Source: Mesostigma viride (Eukaryota; Streptophyta; Mesostigmatophyceae; Mesostigmatales; Mesostigmataceae). Taken from it: 62,000 bases of DNA. Numbering within the stretch: position 1 is the stretch's first letter; each line of letters starts with the position of its first letter. This document shows, piece after piece, positions 1-12,100 of this stretch. A model generated the notes under the pieces. It saw only the letters and a list, made by a program, of their open reading frames with translations. It ran no database searches and was not told the DNA's origin. The stretch spans positions 3,050,251 to 3,112,250 of the forward strand of contig RPFO01000080.1 in the NCBI GenBank assembly GCA_009746045.1. The letters run 5' to 3'. A program made the translations under genes and the position numbers.

Positions 1-2617
1 GAAGGTCATCAAAGTCAGGGGCTGTGACTCTGCCTGTGGCGATGGCGTTGAGGCCCAGAACCTTGAGCTGCTGCCGCACAGCTGCGGAAGCACCCGCCGT
101 GAGCAGGACGGCCTTGGTGTAGTCCCGCGTCAACCTGCAGCATCAGCAGTGACAGCGCAACGTGGCCACTCATTCATGCTCACCCTTGCCGTTGAACTCG
201 GGATGCAGCAAGGATGACAGAGGGCGTAGGGCATTATCGGGCACGCAAGCCTAACTGGACCGCAAAGAACCCTTGGCCTCTAGGCATCGCACGTGATGGA
301 GATACTGGGTGAGGTGAATGGCATAGCTTCCGTGCCCTCGAGCATTCCATGCTTGTGGCATTGGCTCGCTTACTCAAAGAGACGATGCCAGGGTTGCATA
401 ATTGTGTGCATGGCTGCACACACATGCGCACATGAGTGTGTATGCATGGGTGTGTGCACGCACTTGCATGCAGAAAGAAGAACTGGCTGGAAGATGGAAC
501 TGACTACATGTATTACGACTTAACGAGCTTCCTTCTGACAACAAGAGACAGAAATAGTGTTCTCATGCCCCAAGCATACAAAATGCTCACCATGACAAAA
601 GCCTTGCATCGTCCGCGTCCTCCACCACCGCAATCATTGGCAGTGTCCCGTACGCGTGCCCATCGCGCCGCGCCTCATTGACGGCGCGTCGTTGTCTTTC
701 CGTGAGCCCGTCGTTTGGTCGCCGGGTGTGCAGGTCTTCCACCCTTACCTCGACTTCTCGGTAGGCGTCTGTCCGGGCGGTGTTCAGCCCTGCTGCCAGT
801 GCCCCCAACTTCTCACAAGCTTCTTGATACATCTGCGGCAGCGGCTCTCGTGGCTCCGACCCGGGGAGCAGCAAGTGAGCATCGGACGCAGCCTCCTCAC
901 AGATCTGTTGTGCCAAGTCGTACCGTTGATGTGCTTTCTGCACCATCGGCATGAAAGAGCAACAACAGGACAAAATACCGTGATGACGAAAACTCAGTCC
1001 TTGTGAGGATAGTGTGCGTGCCTTCTGTAATGTCAAGGACATCAGGGCACGATGCTTTGCAACCATCTGGGCACGGGTTGCTCTTCCTCTTCTCTCCTTT
1101 AGACTATGGTCTTGACTCTTTGGGATAGCAAGCTGAGACTATGAGGTGCGATAAGCACCGCTCGAAAAGCAGGCAATGATTAAAAATCTATACAGCTTTG
1201 TTTATTTATTTATTACTTCCCGCTGTACATTTTTTCCCCACGTATTCACCTGCGTTCTCACATAATGCTCCGCGAGGCGCTGCAGCAAGGTGCCTTGCTG
1301 GTCCCACATGCGCTGCGTGACGTTCTCCACCTCACGGGACAAACCATGTAAGTTGATGAATTTGAACCCCAGCTGCAAGGGCTCCAGCTGCCGGGTGTCT
1401 GGCACGGTTTCCACCCGCAGGGCATAGTCGCCATCCACACGCCCCACTCCCACGCGCAGGTACTGCGGGGGGATGTTCAACTCCCCGCGCCGCATCTCAA
1501 AGATGGGGTTGCCGTCCGCCAGCATTGCATACTCGGCCGCCTGCACGTCTCCGCCTGCTGGAATATAGATCGGTACCACGGACAGCTGCACGCCTCCCCT
1601 GTATTCAGTGGTATTGTTGCCGTGGCTGCGGGTTGGGGATGGGGAAGGTAAAGAAGCCAAAGGACAACCAACAAGTTTGTTGTAACAACAAGTTCAAGTA
1701 ACAAGGAGAGCCATTACCTGGGTGCTCTCAGCATAGCGCTGCTGGCAAGGCGACATGAAGACAGGGCCATGGAATCACATGCTTACTCCATGCTAACTCC
1801 ATGCTTACTACTACATGCAGCATACTGGGCAGAGCCTATGATATGCGTCTGCTGGGAAGCGGTGAGCTAGGGAGACACGCCCATGCCGGTGTTGCAGCCA
1901 CTGCAGGGTGTCTTCCAACAGGCAACAGAGAGTGAGAGTCCCCACGGGATGGTCCGCTGGTTGGGCAAGCAACGGAGCCAACAGCTCAGCATGCCTACCC
2001 AGCGACAAAATGTCCGCCGTCAAAATCTACTTTTGCACATGGAAGGAGTGCCAAACCCGCGCCAGCGATGCTGATGATATCTTGAGTTAATCCTTCCCCA
2101 CTTTCCTGGAGAACAACAGCTGGCACAATTGAATCTCGCCACGCACAGATCACTAAAAACAATAAAGGGTGAGAGCAGAGACCAGCGAGACAACCGATTC
2201 ATTCCTTCAATTCATTCCTTCAACCAATTCAGTTGTAACGAAACAATCGATTCATTTCTTACCTGTCAGTGCAGTGGACCATCAAATGGTCGAAAATGGG
2301 CTTATGCCCCGAATTATCGCAGCAGCGGAGCCTCCAGTTGGATGTTGCCAGCTTGGCAGGGGGGCCTGTGCACATGCAGCAACAAGGCCAAACGCACGAG
2401 CAGCAAACTCTAAAAACGTCTTCCCACGACACCGTTCCCTGGACAGTTATGTTGCGCAGATGAACAGGTGCGAAGAAGCAGATCCACCGGCAGTTCGTGC
2501 TGGACAGTTAAGATCGGTGCGCAAATCTGCACTGTGATATGATGACAACCCTGCACACACAGAGCGCCACAGAGCAAGTCAAACAGCAAGATAAACAGGA
2601 AGGCGCCAGAGGGCAGA

Positions 2618-2915
2618 TGCCGTAGTGGCCATATACAGATGGCGAGAAACTAGATGGCGAACGGCCTCGCACTCGCCTATTGAAATTTGCTTTCTGGGCT
2701 CGCGATCGCTCCTAAAGGCTCCCTTGGGTCCATACCTGAAGGTAACCAATAGCCACCCTGCTGCCACATGGCGTTTGATATTGATTCCAGAAACGCTCGC
2801 ACTCGCTAAGAAACTCCTAAAAATATCCGAACATCCAGTGTTATGCCATCCATACTGCCATCGCACGCTATGCCATCGTACGCTATTTGCCATCTGTACA
2901 TGGCCACTACGGCAG
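2618..2915. mobile_element. MITE-like element, left-arm copy
   Basis: Inverted ends TGCCGTAGTGGCCATATACA and, in reverse complement, TGCCGTAGTGGCCATGTACA. The interior matches the copies at 46991-47286 and 31954-32210. It was present before the inverted duplication. Confidence 0.72.
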
Positions 2916-5079
2916 TATCATGAAGAACATCCACGCCATGCATTGGGATATAAGCGCACTTTGCCCAGGGGGGCAGGCAAATCGACCAGCCAAAGATAGC
3001 CGGGGTCGTACAGCACCCGTGGTGGTGCCGTTGGCAGCAGCATAGATCAGCAAACGGCTCCACTGGCCGATCACCGCAGCTTGGATCGGGCTAGCAACCT
3101 CATGAATTCTAGAAGCAGCCAATGCCACCAATTCCTGATATTTATACTACTGCTAACGATACAAATCTTGACCGTTTTCTCGCATACTATCCCTCACACG
3201 TCCAGAAAGTAAGTGCACTTTCAAGGCCAATCTACAACCACAAAGGAAGCAGCTGCTCACACAACATATGTGTCCAGGACAAGGCAAACTACTCTCAGCA
3301 TCGCTGCACAGATGCGCGGCACCGTTTAAAGCACTTGCAAGGTAAAGTTACTGCTTTTGTGGCGGCTGCTCTTTACCGCATTTATGCTTATTCCCCCAAA
3401 CCCATGTGCACCCAAAGGGCAGGTAAGAAGTTCGCCCCGTATGCGGAAATATAACTGGAATGCTCATTGCAGAAAGCAGCCCTTTGGTTCTGCGAGCAGC
3501 ATGATGCCATTACGTCACAACACTAGGGGCGAAAGCTTTTGCACGCGATGCTGCCATCGGAATCAGGCAATCTCACTGCGGCAGTTACCAGGGATGATGT
3601 CGATGAAGCAAAAACTGGTGACAACCGTGCTGGGATCGGGTATCCTGGCATCCCTCCATGTGGCAGAGACCCTGTAGATCCCAGCGGTTTTCAGCAGGGA
3701 TCGATGCGAGAAGTGCAGGTTCTCCTCAGGCGCGAAATTCGCTGGGGGCCTGACACGGATGCTCCTGCCCTCACCGCCAACCGGCGCCAGGTCGACTCTC
3801 AGGTTCGGGGCGTCGTTGACGGTGGCGAAGCGGGTGACCCCATCCTGCCCTTCCAGCTCAATCTGTACGAGCCATGGCAAAGTGATACAAGCCCAAGCAG
3901 CTGATGTTGACTGTCAGTGTCATACAAGAAAACGGGACTTCTACAGCCATCTTCTTGTCAACTGACATCGAGGAAATCTGGAGTTGAATGTTAGGGAAAG
4001 ACCTGGAGAAGCTTCTGGCCCGTTTACTTTGTTCCAAGATGCACCATTCTTACTTAGACGTACCTTTGCACATAGTTTTGGCACAGCAAAGTGAGTGCAT
4101 ACACCAGGGGAGCTACTGCAAGCATCCTGACTGGACGTTTATGAACACCCTATTGCGACCATAACAATCTAGGTGATATGTGCCCACTACCCCCTAATCA
4201 AATGCCAGTTTCCTCTCGCATGAACGATGAAGCCAGTACAAAGGCAGCCAGCGCTATGCATGACAACGCCAGGATAGACACGCGACTAGAAACTTCTCCC
4301 AGGCGGACTACAGAGGCCTTTGTGCCAATTTTTGCCAGCACAACTTCCAAGTATTAAGCTTGCTACCCCACATTGCCAGGATGAAACCAATCGAACCACA
4401 AGGTTTGCACAAGAAGTAACAGCTGACATACACAGCCGCAGTTTGTTCTCACTCACCTGAAACTGAGGGAGTGGAGAGCCAGCCACCACGACATGGCGCT
4501 CTGATGGGCCCCCTCCCTCCACCGAGATATCCAGCCGAGTCACCAAGCGGGGATTACGACGCCAGGTAAACTGCACCGTTGCCTCCTGCACCATGCAGCA
4601 GCAACGTCATGCATACATAGGTATGGGTGCGGCCAGGCTCCATCAGGCAAACGGCCAGATGATTTTCAAAGGGAATCAAGGTCAAAAGTTAGTCGTGACC
4701 CCAAAATAGATGCAGAATCGCCAAGCTCTCACTGTTGAGTGCTATTACAAGCGGACCCTCCGAGGCAGTGTCACAAACAAATCGCAGAGGTATCCCATCA
4801 TGACAGCAGGCTATAAATAGAACCATGTGTGAAGCCAGCATATGGGGTATACCAACGAGCCAACTCTCTCGAGGTGAAGGACACAAGCTACCGCGATGGT
4901 CTACTTCGTGGGGTACAACCGTTCAGGTCACCTGAAATTTTGGCCAAACCCGACTTTGTCGATCAACCCGCATGTCGCATGACTTCCTGCGTTCCAAGAG
5001 TCCCCCCGTGAAGATGCTATCCAAGAAAAGCACAGCCGCAGCCACGTAGCAAGTTCTGCAAACCCCCTTTCGTGCGCTT

Positions 5080-5290
5080 AGCAGTTAGATTCGATCCACT
5101 GGTTCATGTTGGAGAGTTTTGAACACACTTGCACCGCTCTCCGGTGAAGAGCTTTTTCGCAGTTGGGCTATCGCTTGAGATGCCTTTGGATCAGGAGACC
5201 TCTATAGCTGCGAAATCATGCAAGAGGTCCTGTGTTCGAATACGGTATGGTACCAAACTATTTCATTGTTCTTAGCGCTGGCGGGGACAA
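5080..5290. mobile_element. Left-arm-specific insertion of about 200 bp, possibly SINE-like
   Basis: The right arm is continuous across this point (near 44870), while the left arm has an extra block flanked by CTTAGC on both sides. Inside are TGGATCAGGAG (5187-5197), close to the RNA polymerase III A box, and GTTCGAATAC (about 5233-5242), close to a B box, 46 bases apart. No full tRNA fold is evident, so the SINE label is tentative. Confidence 0.35.
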
Positions 5291-6952
5291 ACCAGGCAAG
5301 AAGCAGCGCGCTTTGGACTGGTCGGTTGTACACCACACTAGAGCGTGATTAGAAATCAATTTCGGAGGTAGACGAGGCTCCTGTCTATTGCTTCACACAC
5401 GTGCTTAAGAGTCTGCAATCAGGGGGGACTCAAATAAAACATTATCTAGACAGCCAGATTTAATGAAGCCATCCGTGCAGTGCCGTCCCAACTCTGTTTC
5501 TGCTTTCGCATGACCTTTCCATCCACAACACAGCGGGAGACACCGATATTGCATTATCCCACGCAACTAGGCTGCCACAGCCCCCCTGGCTGTTCCACGT
5601 ACCTGCGGTGGGTTGACCCCAGCATGTGCCATCTCCGCCCTCACCACAGTGCTGGCGGCAACGCCACCGTGAGCAATGGGGCCATTAGGAGCCTCGTGGA
5701 CCGTGAAGAATGGCGGGAATTGATACGTGCCATCCTCCAACCGGGATGCAGCCAGGGCGCCTGGGGCATGGACAGCTGGCACGACCGGCGTTGCTGCGAC
5801 CGCCCCCCCAAAACCGCCCCATGCCTGCTCCACCTCCTGTGGGTTGAACCGCGCAGGCACTCGAGGGAAACCTGGCTGGCCCCAAGCCTGCAACTGCAGC
5901 CCAGGGCTCCCGGCTTCAAGAAGCATGTGCCGGATGTCCCGGCGTTCATCAAACGCACGAACGCTGTGGCCCCCAGGCAGGAGCACCCTGACCTCCGCCC
6001 ACACCCCCGTATGCTCTTGCCACGACATCAGGTGTTCGTACGGCAGGCCATGGACGCAGATGAAGTAACCGCCCCCAATACCTGGGTTGGCGATGTCCAC
6101 ATCCACCCTGGAGGTCGCCCCATCCTCGCTGGACAACTCCAGGGCAAAGCCGGTCGATGACAACACCCCTGTGGACTGCCCGGTGGCCGACGATGATGTG
6201 GTCGATGACGACTGCCCTGCGTACTGCCCTGTGGACGACGATGATGTAGTCGATAATGACTGACCTATGGACTGGCCTGTGGACGACGACGCTGTGGTCG
6301 ATGACGGAAGCGGCTCTTGTCGGTACAGGTACGCCTCCGAGGCGCTGCAGAAGCAAAAGTAGTTGCTGGGCTGGCCATGGGCGCCGGCGACCTTGCGCAG
6401 GTAGGACCCTGGCAGGGTGTCCATGGGCGCCACTTTGTGCCCCACCGGCCCAGGAGCGCCAACGGGCGCCTTCCCGCCATCGACTTTAGAGCCTGGCAGG
6501 ACCACGGGCGGTGCCTCTGCCAGGAACGTGACAGGTTCCTGCCCGTTCTCCGCGGCCCCTTGGGGCACCACCCGCAGCGTGGGGGCTTCCTCCACCACCA
6601 CGGCGTTGCCAAACTCGTCCACGGGCACAAGCGCGAGGCCGGACTGGGACAGAGGCTGGCCCAGGGTGAGCCGGGGCGGGCCACGGTGGGATCTGGCACC
6701 CATCCCCATGTCGACCGGCTGTGCACCAGACGCTACTCCCTTTCCTTCCGGCGCAAGGTCAGGGATCTGAGCAAGGGACCATCCGGCATGGGGGCCTGCA
6801 TGCAGCCCCCAACCCCGCACATGTGCCCCGTCGGCAGAGACCAAAACGCAACAATGGTGTACAATAGCTCTCATGTCAGCAAAAACCACTCGTTCAATGC
6901 AGCGGCCATGAAGAATCTTCAACAGGTTTTGCTCCAGTCAATCACGTCAACA

Positions 6953-7237
6953 GCGAGGTGGGCTTGTGAGGGGCAACATGTCCAGCACAGACACAACGCG
7001 TTAAACATAGCGAGGTGGGCTTGTGAGGGGCAACATGTCCAGCTCAGACACAACGCGTTAAACATTGCGAGGTGGGCTTGTGAGGGGCGACATGTCCAGC
7101 TCAGACACAACACGTTAAACATAGCGAGGTGGGCTTGTGAGGGGCAACATGTCCAGCTCAGACACAACGCGTTAAACATATCAAGGTGGGCTTGTGAGGG
7201 GCAACATGTCCAGCTCGTTCCAGACACAACGCGCGAG
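6953..7237. repeat. 57-bp minisatellite, five copies, left arm only
   Basis: Units begin at 6953, 7010, 7067, 7124 and 7181, with GAGGTGGGCTTGTGAGGGGC and a CAGCTCAGACACAACGCGTT stretch. The right arm has a single diverged unit near 43122-43175. It lies in the intron between the two largest copied exons. Confidence 0.92.
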
Positions 7238-9176
7238 ACAAGTATAGCGAGTCACCAGCGTTAGGCTTCATGCCATGCCTTGACATAAAAGACTTGCAAG
7301 CTTATCCCAGAAGACCACCTGATTTCCCAGCTACCTCGCACATGCCCTACAGGCATGGCTTTCCCAGCCTGCCCTAGCAGGCACCATCATTGTAGCTGAG
7401 TTAAGTACAAACGCAGTTGCATCTGAGAGCGCCCCACAACAGTACTTTCTAGCAGTAATGACAAAAGGCGTACTGAAGCTTGCCTCCCAGGAGTAAGCAC
7501 CTGCAACCAAACGCATCAGACCCTAATGGCCACCCAACTGCCACCTGCTGTCAACACAAAGGACCTGCTGCACTTCATCAGGTAAGGGCCCTCGTACACC
7601 TGGTAACGATAGCTGGCGCGTTCAAGAACTGATATTGATACATTTGGGACTTATGTAGTTCTTCTCCAAGGAGCGTCCGTCCTCCAACAGAGACGTGTTG
7701 GTGGGTCTTCCCACGCGGCTCACCAGCGTCCACGCACACCACCACCCGGATCTTCTGCTTCAACTCCAGCGCCGGCCACTCCCGCGGCTCCTTGCCCTGC
7801 AAGGGCTGGCTGACACCCGGCGGAGCCGCCCTGCGTGTCAATCGGACCTTGAACTCCCAAACATGACGACCGGCCTCGCATGGCAGTTCCCACCGTGGAA
7901 GCACGCCATGCGACTGAAAGGCTGGGGTCGAGCTGTACTTGCCACCTGCCGCCACCAACTTGAACGCAAACACACGTTCAAAGTCAGGCATTTCCCTCGC
8001 TGGCTCGTCAGCCTTATGGCCCTCACCCTCCAGGTCTGGCCCCAGCAACTTCTGCCCAGCTTCCGTTTCCACACGGATGGCCAGTTGGGGCAGGCTCTGG
8101 CCCACGACTACTCGTTGCAACTGAAATTCTTTGGTGCGGGCCGTCCCCCCCTCCACCCTGCGCCCGGAAGGAACAAGGCTCTCCCGCCATATTTTTCCAT
8201 CCTGGTAGCAGAGGCGCACCCTGCTGGGGCGGCTGCTGGGGAGTACCTGGAGGGTCTTGGCCTTGGTGATCGTGGACCACTCCGTACCTTGCGCCTGCCT
8301 GCCCTCGGAGAGCTCACTGGGTGCTGCCTCGGCTTTTCCAGCACCAGCGATGTTCAAACGCCCAGCAGGGGGCACCTCCAGCGACACACGTATGTCCACC
8401 GCTTGAACGTGGTTGGCTGATCTCCCCACAGCGGGGTCCTGCCCAGAAAAGTCCAGGCTGAATCTCAGGTCACGTACAGCAATGTCGCCCTCCTCGTCCA
8501 GCACCAGGGCTCCCTGGCATGCATTGGCGGCTCCTTTGGAAATGACTTGGTCTGGAACAGCCGTCAGGCTGCCATCCTCCCCAAACAGAGCGCACCGCTC
8601 CAGGAGCACCTCAGGCGGAGCCCCCTCCCTTGCGCAGGTGATGCGAAGCTTCACGCGCGAATGGGGCAGGAAGCAGCGCATCTCGTTGCCTTTGGAGTCA
8701 TGGAAGCGCACCTTGAAGCTGAGGGTCCCCTCGTGGTTGACCACATTGTGGGTGCCCTCCAGGCCCACAAAGTCTGCCTCGCCCCCAGTGTTGCTGGCGT
8801 CTCCTGACGTTTGTGACACTGCAGGGCCTGCTTCAAGACGCCAGGTAACAACACGACAGGGGGATTAAGAGAAGCGAGTGGGTTGAAAACATTTAGCATT
8901 GAACAGGAATTCTCGTCATAAAACATTGATTTTCCAGAGCCACACACGTCCTGGAAATCAGTAGATTAAGAAAGGAATGGGCACATGACACTCGCAGCCT
9001 CAGGAATGCTGGCCCAGCGGGCACTGATGCCCTAACCTGTTCGTGCCAATCATTCCTAAGCTGCTGTCAAGAGCAGACTTGGTAATCTAGAGGGCTTCAC
9101 TTCACCACATATACTGCACATCATGAGTTGTGTATGATCACAGGGTTTCCCTGGTTGACCACGAATGCTGCAGGGG

Positions 9177-12100
9177 TCAGTACGCACCACCATGCTCTCC
9201 CAGAGGCCAAGCTGATTGCTGTGCACCGTCAATGTCCAGCGCAACCTGGTTGTCTCCCCGAACCCTGTGCTGCTGGCCTCCAATGCCTGGTCCGCACGCC
9301 GGGCACGTGGCCTCTTGCATAGCCCCGCCACATTCCCCAATGGCGTACGGGTGGCCGTTGGGGCAACGGTACCAGCCCCCGGCTCGAACCTCACGCCTCA
9401 TGGCCGTGACAATCACATCCAGCTCCTCCCTTGACATCCTCGCCGCATTCTGGGCATCAGTTCGCACGCCATGCTCCCCTGCCCGTAGCGCACGCTCCAT
9501 CCCACGTCGGAAGCCAGCATAGTCCTTGCAGTTGACCGGCAGGTACACGCGGCATGTGTTCCGGTCAAAAACAGGAAGCTCCTGCGAGCCGTCTCCAGGC
9601 AGCACCAAGCACCTGCCGTTGGCAAGCCCATGGACGCTGCCGAACGCGCGCAGACCCAACAGGCGCAGCCCGGTTTCTGAGGCTTCTCGGATGAACTGCC
9701 GCAGCCACTTCGATGCATCTTCTTTGCTGGCAGGGCGTGGTGGCTCTTCCACCCACCATTCATCGTCCGACTCGGCGGCAGCAACCTGAGTCGGCTCCCA
9801 TTCCTCCGAAAACTCAAACGCAGCAACAGCCTTGTCGACATCCACGTACTCCTGCCCGAAGAAGAGCGTCGCCATGCCCTGTCCTGTCAGCAGCTGCAGC
9901 TCATCCTCTAGGAGGTTGCACAGGGACAGGAAACCCTTACGCAGGGCCTCCAATTCTTCTTGCCGCACCCCCACCAGCCTTTGCTGCGCCGCAGCACGTA
10001 CCACGTTGGCCTTGTTGGCATCGGTGATTGGCGTGTGATCCTGGCTGCCCTCCCCCATCAACATGGACACCGTCATCATGAGCTCCTGACCGTTGCCATG
10101 CGTCGTGGCCAGCGTCGTGCGCATGCGGCGCGCCTCGTCCGCGTCAAACTCCTCCAACATGTCAAGGCACTCGCTGGCCGTGACGTCGGACAGGGAGCCG
10201 TCCCCCACCAGACAGCAGCACATGGCGGTGGAGAAGCAGACAGGGACATGCAGGCACTCAAGAACGGCCTTAGCCAGCGCACGGCCCACGCCGCGCATCT
10301 GCTGCAGGTGATGCGCCCTGGCATCGCCGTCCCCAGAAACTGCCTTGGGCAGGAAGGCCACGCCTTCTTGAACCTGGTCAGCCTGGCGGGATGCACCGTC
10401 CGCCCCTCCTTGCTCAAAGATGCCGTACTTGGGCAGCACCACGGCCTGAAAGAACCGATCCATCACCTCGGACAGGGGGAGGCGCACCCCGTCGCATTCA
10501 AACGATAGCGTGCGCAGCAGGTCGAGCCCGTCCGAAGAGAACTCCGCGAGTAGACAGGCCACAAACGCGTCCAGGTTGTCCCAAGATGTCAGTGTTATCG
10601 AGTGGACCTGGGAGCGGGAGGGCGAGCGCCGCAGGCTCTCCAGGAAGCTGCTCACCGCATGCATGTGCCGCTCGTGCGCTTGCTGGGCCTGCGCGAGGTC
10701 CCGCGCCAGGAAGCCGTCCGGGTCGCTCAGTGCGTCGTCAACCGAGGGTCGCTTCGAGGGGTCAACCTGAAGCAGGCTTGCGGACAGCTTTCGCAGGGAG
10801 GCCACCCAGGGGTCCTTTTGTGAGGGTGAGGAGGGATTGCTTGCCGAGGGTGTATCCAGGGAGGGAACCGGGAGCTCGAGGCGGTTGTTGACGAAGTTGA
10901 GGGTAGGCAGCGAGCCGCTCTCTAGCTCCGTCAGCATTACCCCGAGAGACCACAGGTCCTGCGCAAACGGGAACTGCCTGGCTGATGGCATGGCTAATGG
11001 CAAAAGCACCTCGGGGGCGGCATACGCAGCTGTGTGCCCCCTACCCGATGTCGTCACGGTAGTCTGGTACTGGCCAGACACGTCGTGGCTGACGCCAAAG
11101 TCGCAGAGGGCAATGTTCCCATCATCTTGCAACAGAATGTTCTCCGGTTTCAAGTCACGGTGAACCACGCCCTTGCGGTGGATGAACGCCACCGCCTGGA
11201 ATACCTGCCTCATGGTGGAGTACACCTGCTGGCGTTCAGACACAGTGAGGGGCACGTTCTGTGCCGCCTTCCGCTTGATGGTCTCAAACCACGGGCGAAG
11301 GTTGCCTTTCTTGCAGTAGGGCATCTGCAGGTAGGCCATCTCCTTGTCAAAGAAGATCCGCTCCAGCCGGATCACCAGCGGGTGCTGCAGTACCTGCAGT
11401 CGGTTGCCTTCCCTCCTCAGCTCCCTTGTAAGACCCAGCTCCTTGATGACCCACTGCGTGCCCTCATGATCCTCCACCAGCCGCACATGGGGCGCCAGCT
11501 GCGTGCCCAAGCCATCACGGAACTTCTTCAAGCTCCACTTTGCGTCATAGATATCATCCCCTCGGCTACCTGGGGTTCCCCCGGCATGTGCTGGCAGCAC
11601 CCTGCTAAGCTGGTCCGCCTTCTCGGGGCTCAAGTCTGCCTCAGGGAAGAGCTTCAAGAACTGCGTGTTTGTGACAGACACCAGCAGTGCCTGCCGCTTT
11701 TCCTCAAGCTCATGCTGCCTCCTCTCTGTTGCTGCCAGCTCCTCTTGTCGGCTTCCTGCCCCCCCCTCCTTGCCAGCAGCTAACTCAACCTCTAAGCGCA
11801 GCCGTTTGGCGCGGTCGCTCACTGCTCGCAAGTCGCGCAGCAGCAGCCCCATCTTCAACTCGGACGCCTTCAAGGACTCGTGCTGATGGACCAGCCCTGC
11901 CAGCTCCTGGCTTTCCGCGTGGAGCCTGTTGTGCAGGACCTGCGCTGCTACCATGGCAGGACCGTTGTCCTCCTGCTCCATGGCCTGTAAAGCTTTGTGT
12001 ATCACAGGACCAGCCAAGCTGCACGCCTCCATGAGCCATGGCTTTACCTGTTGGGCGGCGGCGTGTTGCTTCTCCAGACAGAGCTGGAGCTGCTTTAGTG

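Larger units (their letters stand above)
1..8818 (-). pseudogene. Truncated inverted copy of the SMCHD1-like gene (beta-sandwich and hinge part), likely pseudogene
   Basis: This is a reverse-complement copy of the downstream part of the SMCHD1-like gene. Matching exons: 8818-7724, 6795-5603, 4585-4457, 3862-3589, 2026-1809, about 1625-1250, about 937-591 and from 134 off the window edge. Exon lengths and splice sites are kept, and the 1,095-base first exon differs from its partner at about 14 of 365 residues by eye. The ATPase exons are absent because homology stops at 9188, inside the intron before the first copied exon. In the exon 2026-1809 a CAG codon of the partner is TAG (1811-1813), an in-frame stop two bases before the donor GTAAGC. 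Most reading frames are otherwise open, so the copy is young, or the stop is avoided by other splicing. No promoter of its own is visible. Confidence 0.75.
1..9188 (-). repeat. Left arm of a large inverted duplication
   Basis: Position 1 matches 49921 and position 9188 matches about 41172 on the opposite strand, so the arm is at least 9.2 kb and continues out of the window. Exons, introns and a MITE are shared. Differences include a 57-bp minisatellite (6953-7237), an insertion of about 200 bp near 5080-5290 and a 56-bp block near 4860-4916, all present only here. The arms are separated by about 32 kb. Confidence 0.9.

Noticed and set aside
5150-5260. A tRNA gene
   Set aside because: A and B box-like motifs are present, but I could not form acceptor, anticodon and T stems together.
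5480-6160. A 226-codon plus-strand frame, with a partner on the other strand at 43969-44502
   Set aside because: Antisense shadow of the large copied exon 6795-5603; the minus-strand frame has matching splice sites and encodes the conserved protein.
6953-7237. A CRISPR array
   Set aside because: The repeats are directly tandem without unique spacers and lie in a eukaryotic intron.
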